This document shows positions 7,356 to 15,489 of a stretch of DNA of 57,066 bases, piece by piece (the stretch's first letter is position 1; each line of letters begins with the position of its first letter). The notes beneath the pieces were generated by a model. It saw nothing but the letters and a program-made list of their open reading frames with translations, did not search any database and was not told the origin of the DNA. Location of the stretch: positions 1-57,066 of the forward strand of contig CALKCJ010000042.1 of NCBI GenBank assembly GCA_938082375.1, given 5' to 3'. This DNA is from an uncultured Thermomicrobiaceae bacterium. GTDB lineage: Bacteria; Chloroflexota; Chloroflexia; Thermomicrobiales; Thermomicrobiaceae. The position numbers were made by a program, and so were the translations under genes.

Positions 7356-8864
7356 ATGCTGCCACTGGAGGCACTCCGACCGGAGCGAGTGAGCTCTTCG
7401 CTTGGGCGGTGGGCTGCATGTGTCCTCCTTGCGGTGGGGCTGGGCCTCGGCCTCCTCGCCTCTGGCGTCGACCACCGAGGTCCTGTTGCTGCCCAGAGCC
7501 TCGAGGCGCCCGTCTATATCGCGCGGGTCGATGGCACGATCGACCTCGGCTTAGCACCGTACCTGCGGCGGGTGCTCGAAGAGGCCTACGAGGGGGGCGC
7601 AGCGGCTGTCGTCCTGGTCATCAACACGCCTGGTGGGCGACTCGACGCGGCGCTCCAGATGCGCGACGCGCTGCTCGGCTCGCGCGTGCGCACCATCGCG
7701 TACATCGACCGCGAGGCGTTCTCCGCTGGGGCGCTCATCGCGATCGCGTCGCAGCAGATCTACTTCGCTCCCGGTGGAGTGATGGGGGCTGCGACTCCTG
7801 TCGCTGTGACCGGCGAGACGGCTGACCCGAAGGTGATCTCAGCAGTGCGCAAGACCTTTAAGTCCACGGCTGAGGCACGAGGGCGCGAGCCGGCGGTGGC
7901 CGAAGCGATGGTCGACCCGGCAATCGTAGTCGAAGGGCTGGTAGCGGAGGGAGAGCTGCTGACCCTGACGGCGGACGAAGCGTTAGCGTGGGGTTACGCC
8001 GAGGGTACGGCACGTGACCTCACTGATCTATTCCGCCAGCTCGACCTCTCGGGTGCTGAGCTCAGGTCGCTCCAGCCCAGCCCGGCGGAGCGCCTCGTCC
8101 GATTCTTGACCGAGCCGGTGATCGCCTCGCTGTTCTTCACCATCGGGTTCCTGTTGCTCCTGGGCGAGCTGTTCACCGAGGGGTTCGGCGTGCTCGGGCT
8201 CTCCGGGCTGGCGTCACTGGCTGCGTTCTTCTGGGGACACTACCTGGCTGGGCTGACCGGCTGGGAGGGTACTGCACTGATTGTGCTCGGGCTTGGACTC
8301 CTCGCCGTCGAGGCATTCGTCCTGCCTGGCTTCGGCATCGCTGGCATTGTTGGCATCGTTGCGCTGCTCGGTGGCCTCTTTCTCACCGTGGCCGGACGCG
8401 AGATCGTGACCAGCGAGGACATCGCTCGGGGCATAACGGCGGTGGCGGTCGCGCTGGTGACCGCCGTATTCGGCGTGCTGATGGGGCTGCTCCTGCTACC
8501 CCGGCTTGCGACGTTCCGCGGTCTGGTCTTGCAGGCACGGGTCGACCAAGCAGGGACGTCGCCCAGGAGACGACTCTGGGAGGCGAGTGCCCCATCGGTT
8601 CCTACCCTGCAAGAGAGCACCGGAGGAGCCCAGCCAGGGTTAGTCGGTCGCCGGGGAATTGCCCTGACTGACCTCCGGCCGGGGGGCTTCGCATCGATTG
8701 AAGGAGAACGGGTCGACGTTGTCACCGAGGGCGAGTATCTGCGCGCTGGTGAGCCGGTGGAGGTGGTGCGCGACGAGGGGTACCGCCGTGTGGTTCGCCG
8801 GCTGCGTCGTGATCGCGGCGTGCCCGGAGATATCGAGGACAAGGAGGAACGATGGACTGGGTGA
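7356..8864 (+). CDS. nfeD: NfeD family membrane serine protease (long form, ClpP-class)
   Basis: A 502-residue long-form NfeD protein. After a signal peptide (hydrophobic run [15 protein letters not shown], cleavage near PVAAQS) comes a ClpP-like protease domain. The nucleophile is in [11 protein letters not shown] and the likely general-base lysine in VRKTFKS. Four or five membrane segments follow (about residues 250-390), then a soluble OB-fold NfeD domain ([20 protein letters not shown]). It resembles Bacillus YqeZ, whose gene is next to the flotillin gene yqfA, the same order as here. The start is uncertain: GTG 7263, ATG 7287 and ATG 7356 are all open, and I chose 7356 for a normal signal-peptide length. 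It overlaps floA by 13 bases. Confidence 0.88.
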   Translation: MLPLEALRPERVSSSLGRWAACVLLAVGLGLGLLASGVDHRGPVAAQSLEAPVYIARVDGTIDLGLAPYLRRVLEEAYEGGAAAVVLVINTPGGRLDAALQMRDALLGSRVRTIAYIDREAFSAGALIAIASQQIYFAPGGVMGAATPVAVTGETADPKVISAVRKTFKSTAEARGREPAVAEAMVDPAIVVEGLVAEGELLTLTADEALAWGYAEGTARDLTDLFRQLDLSGAELRSLQPSPAERLVRFLTEPVIASLFFTIGFLLLLGELFTEGFGVLGLSGLASLAAFFWGHYLAGLTGWEGTALIVLGLGLLAVEAFVLPGFGIAGIVGIVALLGGLFLTVAGREIVTSEDIARGITAVAVALVTAVFGVLMGLLLLPRLATFRGLVLQARVDQAGTSPRRRLWEASAPSVPTLQESTGGAQPGLVGRRGIALTDLRPGGFASIEGERVDVVTEGEYLRAGEPVEVVRDEGYRRVVRRLRRDRGVPGDIEDKEERWTG

Positions 8865-9802
8865 ATCTTCCGGTGATCGCGCTGGCGCTGGGCGCGCTGA
8901 TTCTGGTTGTGGCGTTTCTCTACTTTGTGCCGGTTGGGCTATGGATCACCGCGCTCTTCTCCGGCGTCCGCGTGGGGTTGGGAACACTGCTCGGGATGCG
9001 GCTGCGCAAGGTGAAGCCGCAGGAGATCATCCGGCCGTTGATCAGTGCGGCTAAGGCTGGGCTCCAGCTCGACATTGGGCAGATGGAGGCACATTACCTC
9101 GCTGGTGGCAATGTCGGCCGCGTCGTCACGGCGTTGATCTCGGCCGACCGGGCGAACATCGACCTCTCGTGGCGCCGTGCAACCGCGATCGACCTGGCCG
9201 GCCGCGATGTGCTGGAAGCCGTTCGGGTGAGCGTGAACCCGAAGGTGATCCAAACGCCGCGAATCTCTGCGGTGGCAAAGGACGGCATCCAGCTCATCGC
9301 CGTGGCTCGTGTGACCGTACGCGCAAACATCGACCGCCTGGTCGGCGGGGCTGGCGAGGAGACGATTATCGCACGCGTCGGCGAGGGGACTGTGTCGGCT
9401 ATTGGATCAGCCGAGTCACATAAGTTCGTCCTGGAGAACCCCGACATCATTTCCCGCCGGGTGCTGGAGCGAGGACTCGACGCGGGTACGGCCTACGAGA
9501 TCCTCTCAATCGATATCGCCGATGTCGATATCGGGCGGAACATCGGCGCCGAGCTGCGGACGGATCAGGCTGAAGCCGACAAGCGGATCGCTCAGGCAGC
9601 GGCCGAGCAGCGGCGGGCCATGGCTGTCGCAGCGGAGCAGGAGATGCGGGCTCGTCTCGTCGAGGCCGAGGCCCAGATTCCGCTCGCGCTCGCTGAGGCG
9701 TTGCGGGCTGGGAACCTGGGAGCGATGGATTACTATCGACTGCGTAACCTGGAGTCCGATACCCGGATGCGAGAGTCGCTCGCCCGTGAGGAGCAGCTGT
9801 GA
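8852..9802 (+). CDS. floA: Flotillin-like protein FloA
   Basis: A 316-residue bacterial flotillin of the FloA/YqfA type. A hydrophobic hairpin at residues 5-40 anchors it in the membrane. An SPFH-related domain follows ([10 protein letters not shown]-like start, [30 protein letters not shown]). The C-terminal helix is rich in Ala, Glu and Gln (about residues 230-300) and forms the coiled coil used for oligomerisation. FloA organises membrane microdomains, and the NfeD partner is encoded immediately upstream. The ATG lies inside the nfeD tail, preceded by ACAAGGAGGAACG, so its own ribosome-binding site is strong. The length is close to the 331 residues of the Bacillus protein. Confidence 0.95.
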   Translation: MDWVNLPVIALALGALILVVAFLYFVPVGLWITALFSGVRVGLGTLLGMRLRKVKPQEIIRPLISAAKAGLQLDIGQMEAHYLAGGNVGRVVTALISADRANIDLSWRRATAIDLAGRDVLEAVRVSVNPKVIQTPRISAVAKDGIQLIAVARVTVRANIDRLVGGAGEETIIARVGEGTVSAIGSAESHKFVLENPDIISRRVLERGLDAGTAYEILSIDIADVDIGRNIGAELRTDQAEADKRIAQAAAEQRRAMAVAAEQEMRARLVEAEAQIPLALAEALRAGNLGAMDYYRLRNLESDTRMRESLAREEQL

Positions 9803-10065
9803 TGACCAAGCCAACCCGACGTTCCGACGCGTCTGATCCCCAAACGATCGCAGTCAGCCAAGACTGGCGTCGCACCATTCAAGATGTGGAGCCCTCGCGT
9901 GCCCGGCGCGCTCACGCCACAGGAGACAGCGAGGCCAAGACCGATGGGACTGAGGCGCATGCCACGCTCCGGACGCGCCTGCGGTCACCGCAACGCCTGC
10001 GCGAGGCGTTCCTTCTCCGCGAGATCATCGGCCCGCCGAGGGGGTTAGAGCCAGGGCGTCGCTAG
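9802..10065 (+). CDS. Small hypothetical protein downstream of floA
   Basis: An 87-residue, polar, highly charged protein whose ATG overlaps the floA stop by one base (TGATG), with GAGGAGCAG upstream. This indicates that it belongs to the nfeD-floA operon. The first 60 residues are low in hydrophobics and probably disordered. The C-terminus (about residues 62-83) is compact, SPQRLREAFLLREIIGPP, and resembles short conserved tails of small Firmicutes and Chloroflexota proteins that end in an LREIxGPP motif. No function is known to me. Bacillus also has a small gene, yqfB, after yqfA, but I see no sequence similarity to it. Confidence 0.6.
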   Translation: MTKPTRRSDASDPQTIAVSQDWRRTIQDVEPSRARRAHATGDSEAKTDGTEAHATLRTRLRSPQRLREAFLLREIIGPPRGLEPGRR

Positions 10066-10161
10066 CTCTGCTGAGGGGATGGCTGCGCGCTGGCGCGCCT
10101 CAGACGATTCCAGTATCCTTGGTATCGTTGGTCGGGTGTCGAGCAGAGGCGGCGAGCGACC

Positions 10162-10713
10162 GTGTGGCTGATCGTCCCGCTTGTCTTTCTCCTCTCCTGG
10201 AGGACGTGTCACCGCTTCGGGCAAGCGGTTAACGAGACTGCGGCCTGGATCATCGGCTACCTGCTCACCGCGGGGGTCATCTTGGTCACGGATGTCGGTG
10301 GGGTTGACATCATCTCGGCGAACCCGCTCGGCACGGGAGCGGTAGTCGCCTATTCCGGCGGCTTCGTCGGGATGATCGTCAGTCGATACCGCTGGAAGCG
10401 CCGTGGCGGACACCTGCAGCCGGCCGACGACCGCCTCACCCGCGTGATCCGCGCGATGCGGACAAAGCCAGCCCCATCGGCTTCTCGTATCGCCCAGTCG
10501 TCATCGACGACCCAGTCCGAGACCGGACAATCAGCGACTCCGCGCGTGCCACAGGCATCAGCACGACCGCGGTCGGCAGAGCCGTCGCTCGGCCGCACGC
10601 TCGGCCTGATGGTGCGTGCTGCCGGGACGCGACCGGATGGTAAGCCGAACCGGTGGGCGCGCGCGCTCGCGGCCATGCTCGACAGCGAGTCTCCTCGCAG
10701 TCGTCGCCAGTGA
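10162..10713 (+). CDS. Hypothetical membrane protein with disordered basic tail
   Basis: A 183-residue protein of unrecognised family. Residues 1-14 and about 25-80 contain two or three hydrophobic stretches (LIVPLVFLLSW, AAWIIGYLLTAGVILVTDVG, GTGAVVAYSGGFVGMIV), so the N-terminal half is in the membrane. The remainder, about residues 85-183, is rich in Ser, Arg, Pro and Ala and looks unstructured. The GTG at 10162 has GAGGCGGCGAGCGACC upstream, a modest ribosome-binding site. It lies 96 bases after the small floA-linked gene, on the same strand, and could be the last gene of that transcript. Confidence 0.6.
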   Translation: MWLIVPLVFLLSWRTCHRFGQAVNETAAWIIGYLLTAGVILVTDVGGVDIISANPLGTGAVVAYSGGFVGMIVSRYRWKRRGGHLQPADDRLTRVIRAMRTKPAPSASRIAQSSSTTQSETGQSATPRVPQASARPRSAEPSLGRTLGLMVRAAGTRPDGKPNRWARALAAMLDSESPRSRRQ

Positions 10714-10877
10714 GCGCGGCGGGAAGCCGTGGTGCTCCGTTCAACCCGCAGTGACGGCAGCTTGGCACCTGCCCCCTTTCCCACACGGTCTCGACCTATG
10801 GTGGCGTGCGAGGCGGGTGACGCCCTGAGATAGAACGGGCGACGCGTGGGGATCGTGGGGATAAGGAGGGAGTGCAG

Positions 10878-11921
10878 GTGGACGAAGAGCGCTTCGAGGC
10901 GCTGCGCGAGCTGCTGGAGCTTCCTGGGCCGACAGGGCAGGAAGCGGCCGTCATCGACTGGCTCGAGGCGCGCTGGGCCCCGCGTGCCCGGCGGATCTGG
11001 CGCTCGCGGGTCGGCAACCTGATCGCCCACATCGGTGGCCAGGGGCCGCGCTTGGTGCTTCAGGCACATGCCGACGAGATCGGCTTTGTCGTCCGTAGTA
11101 TCGATCCGCAGGGGTTCCTCTGGCTCACGACCGGCCAGGTGCGGGGCGAGCCGGCCGACCGGTTCCCGGTTGGGCAGCCGGCGCTCGTGCTCGGGCGCAA
11201 GGGGCGGGTCGAGGGGCTGTTCGCAGTCGCCACCGGGCATGTTGTCCCCGAGAGCCAGCGGGCCAAAGCCGTCTCTTATGACGATCTCTTTGTCGACATC
11301 GGTGCCAGATCGCGAGAAGAGGCCATCGAGCGTGGGGTGCACGTCGGTGCTGGCGTGATCTGGAATCCTCCGGTGCGGCGGCTGGGTACGCGTATCTACG
11401 GCAAGGCGATGGACGATCGGGTGGCGCTCGCCGTGATGACGCTCTTGCTAGAGCAGCTCGAGGTGTCACCGCTCGCCTGCGACCTGTACTTTGCGGTCAC
11501 CGTGCAGGAGGAAAACGGGCTGCTCGGTGCCAGCTCGTTACGCCAGGAAGTGGACGCCGACTACGCCATCGCGCTCGAGGTCGGGCTGGTCGGCGACCTG
11601 CCGACGGTGGGAGAGCGGGCCATGCCGACAGCCCTCGGGCAGGGGCCACAACTCGTGCACAAGGACGCATCAGCCCATTACGACTACCGGTTGACCTGGC
11701 GGCTGGCTGAGATCGCCGAACGCGCGAACGTGCCGGTGCAGCATGCGGTGTTCGAGCGCTTCGGCAGCGACGGCGCCGCCCTCATCCGCCAGGGAATCCC
11801 GACCGCGCTGCTCGCCGTCGGTACCAGGTACACCCACGCTGCCTTTGAGATGATCGACGAGCGCGACCTGGAGCTGACGATCACGCTGCTTTCCGCTGTC
11901 GTCCGCACGCCACTCAGTTAG
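10878..11921 (+). CDS. M42 family aminopeptidase
   Basis: A 347-residue M42 metallopeptidase of the FrvX/glutamyl aminopeptidase/DppA-like group, acting on short peptides in the cytosol. The metal-binding motifs are LQAHADEIGF, KAMDDRVAL and the catalytic pair QEENGLLG, with a last ligand in SAHYDYRLTW/GSDGAAL. Two GTG codons are possible. The one at 10878 is 7 bases from AAGGAGGG (10863-10870), while 10872 is too close, so 10878 is chosen. Related thermophile enzymes form tetrahedral dodecamers. The stop overlaps the stop of the convergent dehydrogenase gene by 4 bases. Confidence 0.9.
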   Translation: MDEERFEALRELLELPGPTGQEAAVIDWLEARWAPRARRIWRSRVGNLIAHIGGQGPRLVLQAHADEIGFVVRSIDPQGFLWLTTGQVRGEPADRFPVGQPALVLGRKGRVEGLFAVATGHVVPESQRAKAVSYDDLFVDIGARSREEAIERGVHVGAGVIWNPPVRRLGTRIYGKAMDDRVALAVMTLLLEQLEVSPLACDLYFAVTVQEENGLLGASSLRQEVDADYAIALEVGLVGDLPTVGERAMPTALGQGPQLVHKDASAHYDYRLTWRLAEIAERANVPVQHAVFERFGSDGAALIRQGIPTALLAVGTRYTHAAFEMIDERDLELTITLLSAVVRTPLS

Positions 11922-12628
11922 AGCTTGCCGTAGATCGGGATCACCGCGCCGTTGATCGCCTCTGCCTCTGGAGAGCAGAGGAAGAGCAGCAGTGCAGCCA
12001 CTTCCTCTGGCTTGACCCACCTTGTCGGGTCGGCCTTGGGCATCATCTGTCGGTTCGCCTCGGTGTCGATCGTGCTCGGAACGATGCAGTTGACCGTTAC
12101 GCCAGTGCCACGCAGCTCGCGCGCGATCGACTGAGTCAGGACGATCACCGCTGCCTTCGACGCGGCGTAGAAGGCGGCCCCTGCAGACGGTTCCAGCGCC
12201 TGGCGGGCGCCGATCGTCACTGCACGCCCGCGGCCGCGCTCCACGAAGTGGGGCAAAACGGCGCGCAGCGTGAACACGGTGGGCACCAGGTTGAGCGTCA
12301 GCAGCTGATCCCACTGCCCCGCTTCGACGTCAAGGAAGCGCCCGCTGGCAAAGCCACCCGTCAGGCACAGCAGGTGGTCGATCTGCCGGTGCCGAGCGAG
12401 TGCCTGCGCGGTCGCGCGCTCGACGGCGGTCTGGTCGGTCAGATCAGCGGGCAGGCCATCGACCTGAGCCGCGAGTGCCCCCAGCCATGCGCGTAGTTCC
12501 TCCCACTTCACCGGATTGCGATAGGGAACGATGACCCGCCCACCCTGCTCGGCGAAGCGACGGACGACGACCCGGCCGACCTGCCCCGTGCCGCCAGTGA
12601 CCATCGTGACTGTTCCCGCAAGACTCAT
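11918..12628 (-). CDS. Short-chain dehydrogenase/reductase
   Basis: A 236-residue classical SDR. It has the cofactor motif TGGTGQVGR at about residues 11-19. The catalytic Tyr-Lys pair is in AAFYAASKAAVIV, and GARQAL supplies a less typical residue where many SDRs have the active Ser, so the serine is not clearly seen. The C-terminus has the PEEVAALLLFL and INGAVIPIYG pattern of SDRs that lack a known specific substrate. The ATG at 12628 is preceded by GAGGGAGGAACGCG, a strong ribosome-binding site. A longer frame to 12844 is not supported. Substrate unknown. Confidence 0.86.
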   Translation of the reverse strand: MSLAGTVTMVTGGTGQVGRVVVRRFAEQGGRVIVPYRNPVKWEELRAWLGALAAQVDGLPADLTDQTAVERATAQALARHRQIDHLLCLTGGFASGRFLDVEAGQWDQLLTLNLVPTVFTLRAVLPHFVERGRGRAVTIGARQALEPSAGAAFYAASKAAVIVLTQSIARELRGTGVTVNCIVPSTIDTEANRQMMPKADPTRWVKPEEVAALLLFLCSPEAEAINGAVIPIYGKL

Positions 12629-12957
12629 CGCGTTCCTCCCTCTGGTCAAAGCCCGTGATGCAAGGATGCCTGAGTGGCCTGATCCCCAGTATGAGGCCGT
12701 GATGTGATCCCGGGCGACACAGGCACCTCGCTGGAGACCGCACCAGTCATCGGCACCTGTCTGACCCACTGGATCACCCAGGGCCCGCCGCGAACAGCGA
12801 ATCCCCACCAGCCGTTTCATTCGCCCGGGTGTGCTCACGGACACCTTTAGAAAGCATAGTCAACGACAAGCAGGTACCCCGCGCCCTCTCGCAGTCACCA
12901 GAGACGAGACACCCCCGGCCACCGGCCGGGGGTGTGTGACGGTGCTCGCGACCGCGA
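12629..12957. other. Gene-free region between SDR and CO-dehydrogenase-like gene
   Basis: The 329 bases hold the promoter side of the SDR gene and, at 12910-12936, a terminator hairpin for the upstream minus-strand gene. Weak elements such as TTGACT/TATGCT occur near 12855-12870 on the minus strand, but their spacing is wrong. I see no ORF with a ribosome-binding site and no known riboswitch core. Confidence 0.5.
12910..12936 (-). terminator. Hairpin terminator after the CO-dehydrogenase-like gene
   Basis: ACACCCCCGGCC (12910-12921) and GGCCGGGGGTGT (12925-12936) form a perfect 12-base-pair stem with a 3-base loop, starting 22 bases after the stop. There is no clear T tract on the minus strand. 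Confidence 0.6.
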
Positions 12958-15255
12958 CTAACCCTGGGCCTGCTGGATGGCGGCCCAGACCCGCTGCGGT
13001 GTGAACGGAATGTCCAGGTGCTTGATGCCGAGAGGCTTGAGCGCGTCCATCACCGCGTTGGCGACGGTGGGAGTCGAGCCGATCGTCGCGGCCTCGCCGA
13101 TCCCCTTGGCTCCGAGCGGGTTAAGCGGCGTCGTCGTTTCCGTCTTGTCGGCAATGAACGACGGGAGCATCGCAGCCTTGGGCACGGCGTAGTCCATCAG
13201 CGTGCCGGTCAGGAGCTGGCCGTTCTCGTCGTACTTGACCTCTTCGTACAGCGCCTGGGCGATGCCCTGCGCCAGCCCACCGTGCACCTGCCCCTCGACC
13301 AGCAGCGGGTTCACGCGCGGCCCGCAGTCATCGACTGAAACGTACTGCAGGATCTTGACTTCGCCCGTCTCCGGGATCACCTCGACGACGGCGACGTGTG
13401 TACCGAACGGGAAGACCTCGTCGGCGGGAGCGAAGAAGTCGGTTGCAACCAGGCCGGGCTCGATCTCAGCCGGTAGCGAGCCGCCGTAGGCTGCGTGGGC
13501 GATCTCGGCCAGCGTCACCGTACGGTCAGGCGCTCCTTTGACGCGATACTTGCCGTCGGCGAACTCGATGTCGTCTACCGCCGCCTCGAGCAAGTGAGCT
13601 GCGATGCGCCGCGCCTTCTCACGAACCCGCTCGATGGCCATCAGTAGGGCGCCTCCGCCCACCACTAGGCTGCGGCTCCCCATCGTGCCGTTCCCCTGTG
13701 GGACGCTGGCGGTGTCACCGTGGTGGACGACGACCTCGTCGAAGGTGGCACCGAGCTCATCGGCGACGAGCTGGGCCAGCGCGGTCTCCAGCCCCTGGCC
13801 GTGGGGCGAGGTGCCGGTGTAGACGCTCACCGCGCCGCTCGGCTCGACGCGGACAGTCGCGCTCTCCCAAGGCCCGAAGCCGCAGATTTCCACATAGGAA
13901 GCCATGCCGACTCCGAGGTAACGGCCCTGCTGGCGGAGCTCCTGCTGGCGCTGCCGCCACTCCTGGTAGCGGGAGAGCTCTAGCGCCCGGTTGAGTGCCT
14001 TCTCGTACTCGCCCGTGTCGTACCGCTCCCCCGTTGCGGTGGTGTAGGGGAACTGCTCCGGGCGGATGTAGTTCACCCGCCGCACCTCTGCCGGGTCGAG
14101 CCCCAGCTCGTTGGCGATGAGATCGACCATCCGCTCGATGTAGTAGGCAGCTTCCGGCCGGCCGGCACCGCGATAGGCTCCGACCGCCATCGTATTGGTG
14201 TAGACGCCGACGGCGTGGATCTCGACGGCCGGGATGTCATAGCAGCCGACCGCCATCGTGCCGGTCAACCCCGGTAGGTAGAGCCCCTTAGGGTAGGCGC
14301 CAAGGTTCTGGACGATGTTGGCCCGGAGGGCCAAGATCTTGCCGTCCTTGCGCACTGCAGCTTCGTATTCCACAACCTGGTCGCGACCGTGGTTCGTCAC
14401 CAGCATATGCTCGGAGCGCGTCTCGACCCACTTGACTGGGCGGTGCAGCTTCCAGGCGAGCGCTGCCAGAATCGCGTCCTCCTGGTAGGCACCGATCTTG
14501 ACCCCGAAGCCACCACCGACCTCAGGCGCGATCACCCGCACCTGGCTCTGCGCCAGCCCCAGCACCCCAGCGATCGCGTCACGGTTCCAGTGAGGCGCCT
14601 GGGTCGAGCTCCAGACGGTCACCCCACCGATGAGCGGCTCAGGCGCCGCCGCGACTGCGCGGGGCTCCATCGGATTGCCGGCAAGGCGCTGGTTGACGAA
14701 GCGCTGCTTGACCACCAGATCCGCCTGGGCGAAGGCGCCCTCGACATCGCCGGACGTGCGATCCCAGCGCGCACCGATATTGTTCTTCACCTGCGGGTAG
14801 AGCTGCGGCGCGCCGTCTTTCATCGCCTCCTCAGGGTCGGTGACGACCGGCAGCGGCTCGTAGTCCACCTGTACCGCGGCGACGGCATCGTGGGCGAGGT
14901 AGCGCTCTTCGGCCAGCACGGCGGCGATGGGCTGACCTACGTAGCGAACCACGTCCGCTGCCAGGAGTTCCACCTGCGGCGCGCCACCCTCGTCACCCTC
15001 GCCAGCGCCAAGCGCGGCATGTTTGACCCACTGCCGGAGCTGTTCGCCGGTGATCACCGCGACCACGCCCGGCATCTGCAACGCCGGCGCTGGGTCGATC
15101 CGCCTAATCCGCGCATGTGGATACGTGCTCCGCACGAAGGCGACAGAGAGCATGCCTGGCAGTTTGAGATCGTCGACGTAGAGCGAAATGCCAGTGATGA
15201 GCCGAGGATCCTCCTTACGCCGGACACGCGCGCCGACGTAGCGACTGATCGCCAT
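12958..15255 (-). CDS. Xanthine/CO dehydrogenase-family molybdopterin-binding large subunit (form II CoxL-like)
   Basis: A 765-residue molybdenum hydroxylase large subunit. Visible features are the N-terminal ARVRRKEDPRLITG segment, the molybdopterin motif PEVGGGFGVKIG near residue 244, AYRGAGR at 360-366 and GAKGIGEAATIGSTP near the C-terminus with the catalytic Glu. AYRGAGR is the loop of form II CO dehydrogenases and related enzymes; true form I CoxL has AYxCSFR with the Cu-linked Cys, which is absent here. The real substrate may therefore be an aldehyde, purine or other heterocycle. The usual FAD (CoxM) and iron-sulfur (CoxS) subunit genes are not beside it. The ATG at 15255 has GGAGGGAAGGGG upstream. 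moeA at 44.3 kb serves the cofactor pathway. Confidence 0.9.
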   Translation of the reverse strand: MAISRYVGARVRRKEDPRLITGISLYVDDLKLPGMLSVAFVRSTYPHARIRRIDPAPALQMPGVVAVITGEQLRQWVKHAALGAGEGDEGGAPQVELLAADVVRYVGQPIAAVLAEERYLAHDAVAAVQVDYEPLPVVTDPEEAMKDGAPQLYPQVKNNIGARWDRTSGDVEGAFAQADLVVKQRFVNQRLAGNPMEPRAVAAAPEPLIGGVTVWSSTQAPHWNRDAIAGVLGLAQSQVRVIAPEVGGGFGVKIGAYQEDAILAALAWKLHRPVKWVETRSEHMLVTNHGRDQVVEYEAAVRKDGKILALRANIVQNLGAYPKGLYLPGLTGTMAVGCYDIPAVEIHAVGVYTNTMAVGAYRGAGRPEAAYYIERMVDLIANELGLDPAEVRRVNYIRPEQFPYTTATGERYDTGEYEKALNRALELSRYQEWRQRQQELRQQGRYLGVGMASYVEICGFGPWESATVRVEPSGAVSVYTGTSPHGQGLETALAQLVADELGATFDEVVVHHGDTASVPQGNGTMGSRSLVVGGGALLMAIERVREKARRIAAHLLEAAVDDIEFADGKYRVKGAPDRTVTLAEIAHAAYGGSLPAEIEPGLVATDFFAPADEVFPFGTHVAVVEVIPETGEVKILQYVSVDDCGPRVNPLLVEGQVHGGLAQGIAQALYEEVKYDENGQLLTGTLMDYAVPKAAMLPSFIADKTETTTPLNPLGAKGIGEAATIGSTPTVANAVMDALKPLGIKHLDIPFTPQRVWAAIQQAQG

Positions 15256-15332
15256 GGGCTTTCCCCTTCCCTCCGCGCCTGCTCGGGCGCCGCCGATCTT
15301 CCTCCGCACATCGCTGTCCGGTTTCTGTGCCC

Positions 15333-15361
15333 ATTCTACGAGCAGTCTGCTCTGGCGTCGA
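15333..15361 (-). promoter_or_regulatory. Promoter for the CO-dehydrogenase-like gene
   Basis: On the minus strand TCGACG (15356-15361) and TAGAAT (15333-15338) with a 17-base spacer, about 75 bases upstream of the ATG at 15255. Confidence 0.5.
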
Positions 15362-15489
15362 GAGTTAGAGTGCCTCGCTAGAGGCAAGAGGCTGCTCTGG
15401 TTTCCGGTGACAGCAAGGCAAGCAAGAAACGAGTATCCTCATCGGGGACGTTAGTCGGTCGAGATGCTCGGAGCCAGGAGCTTTGGCCC

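Noticed and set aside
12629-12957. A cobalamin-riboswitch-like string on the minus strand (GGTGGGGATTCGCTG, then GGTCAGACAGGTGCC)
   Set aside because: The order and spacing of the conserved core elements do not match the known B12 riboswitch, and the downstream SDR gene has no link to cobalamin.
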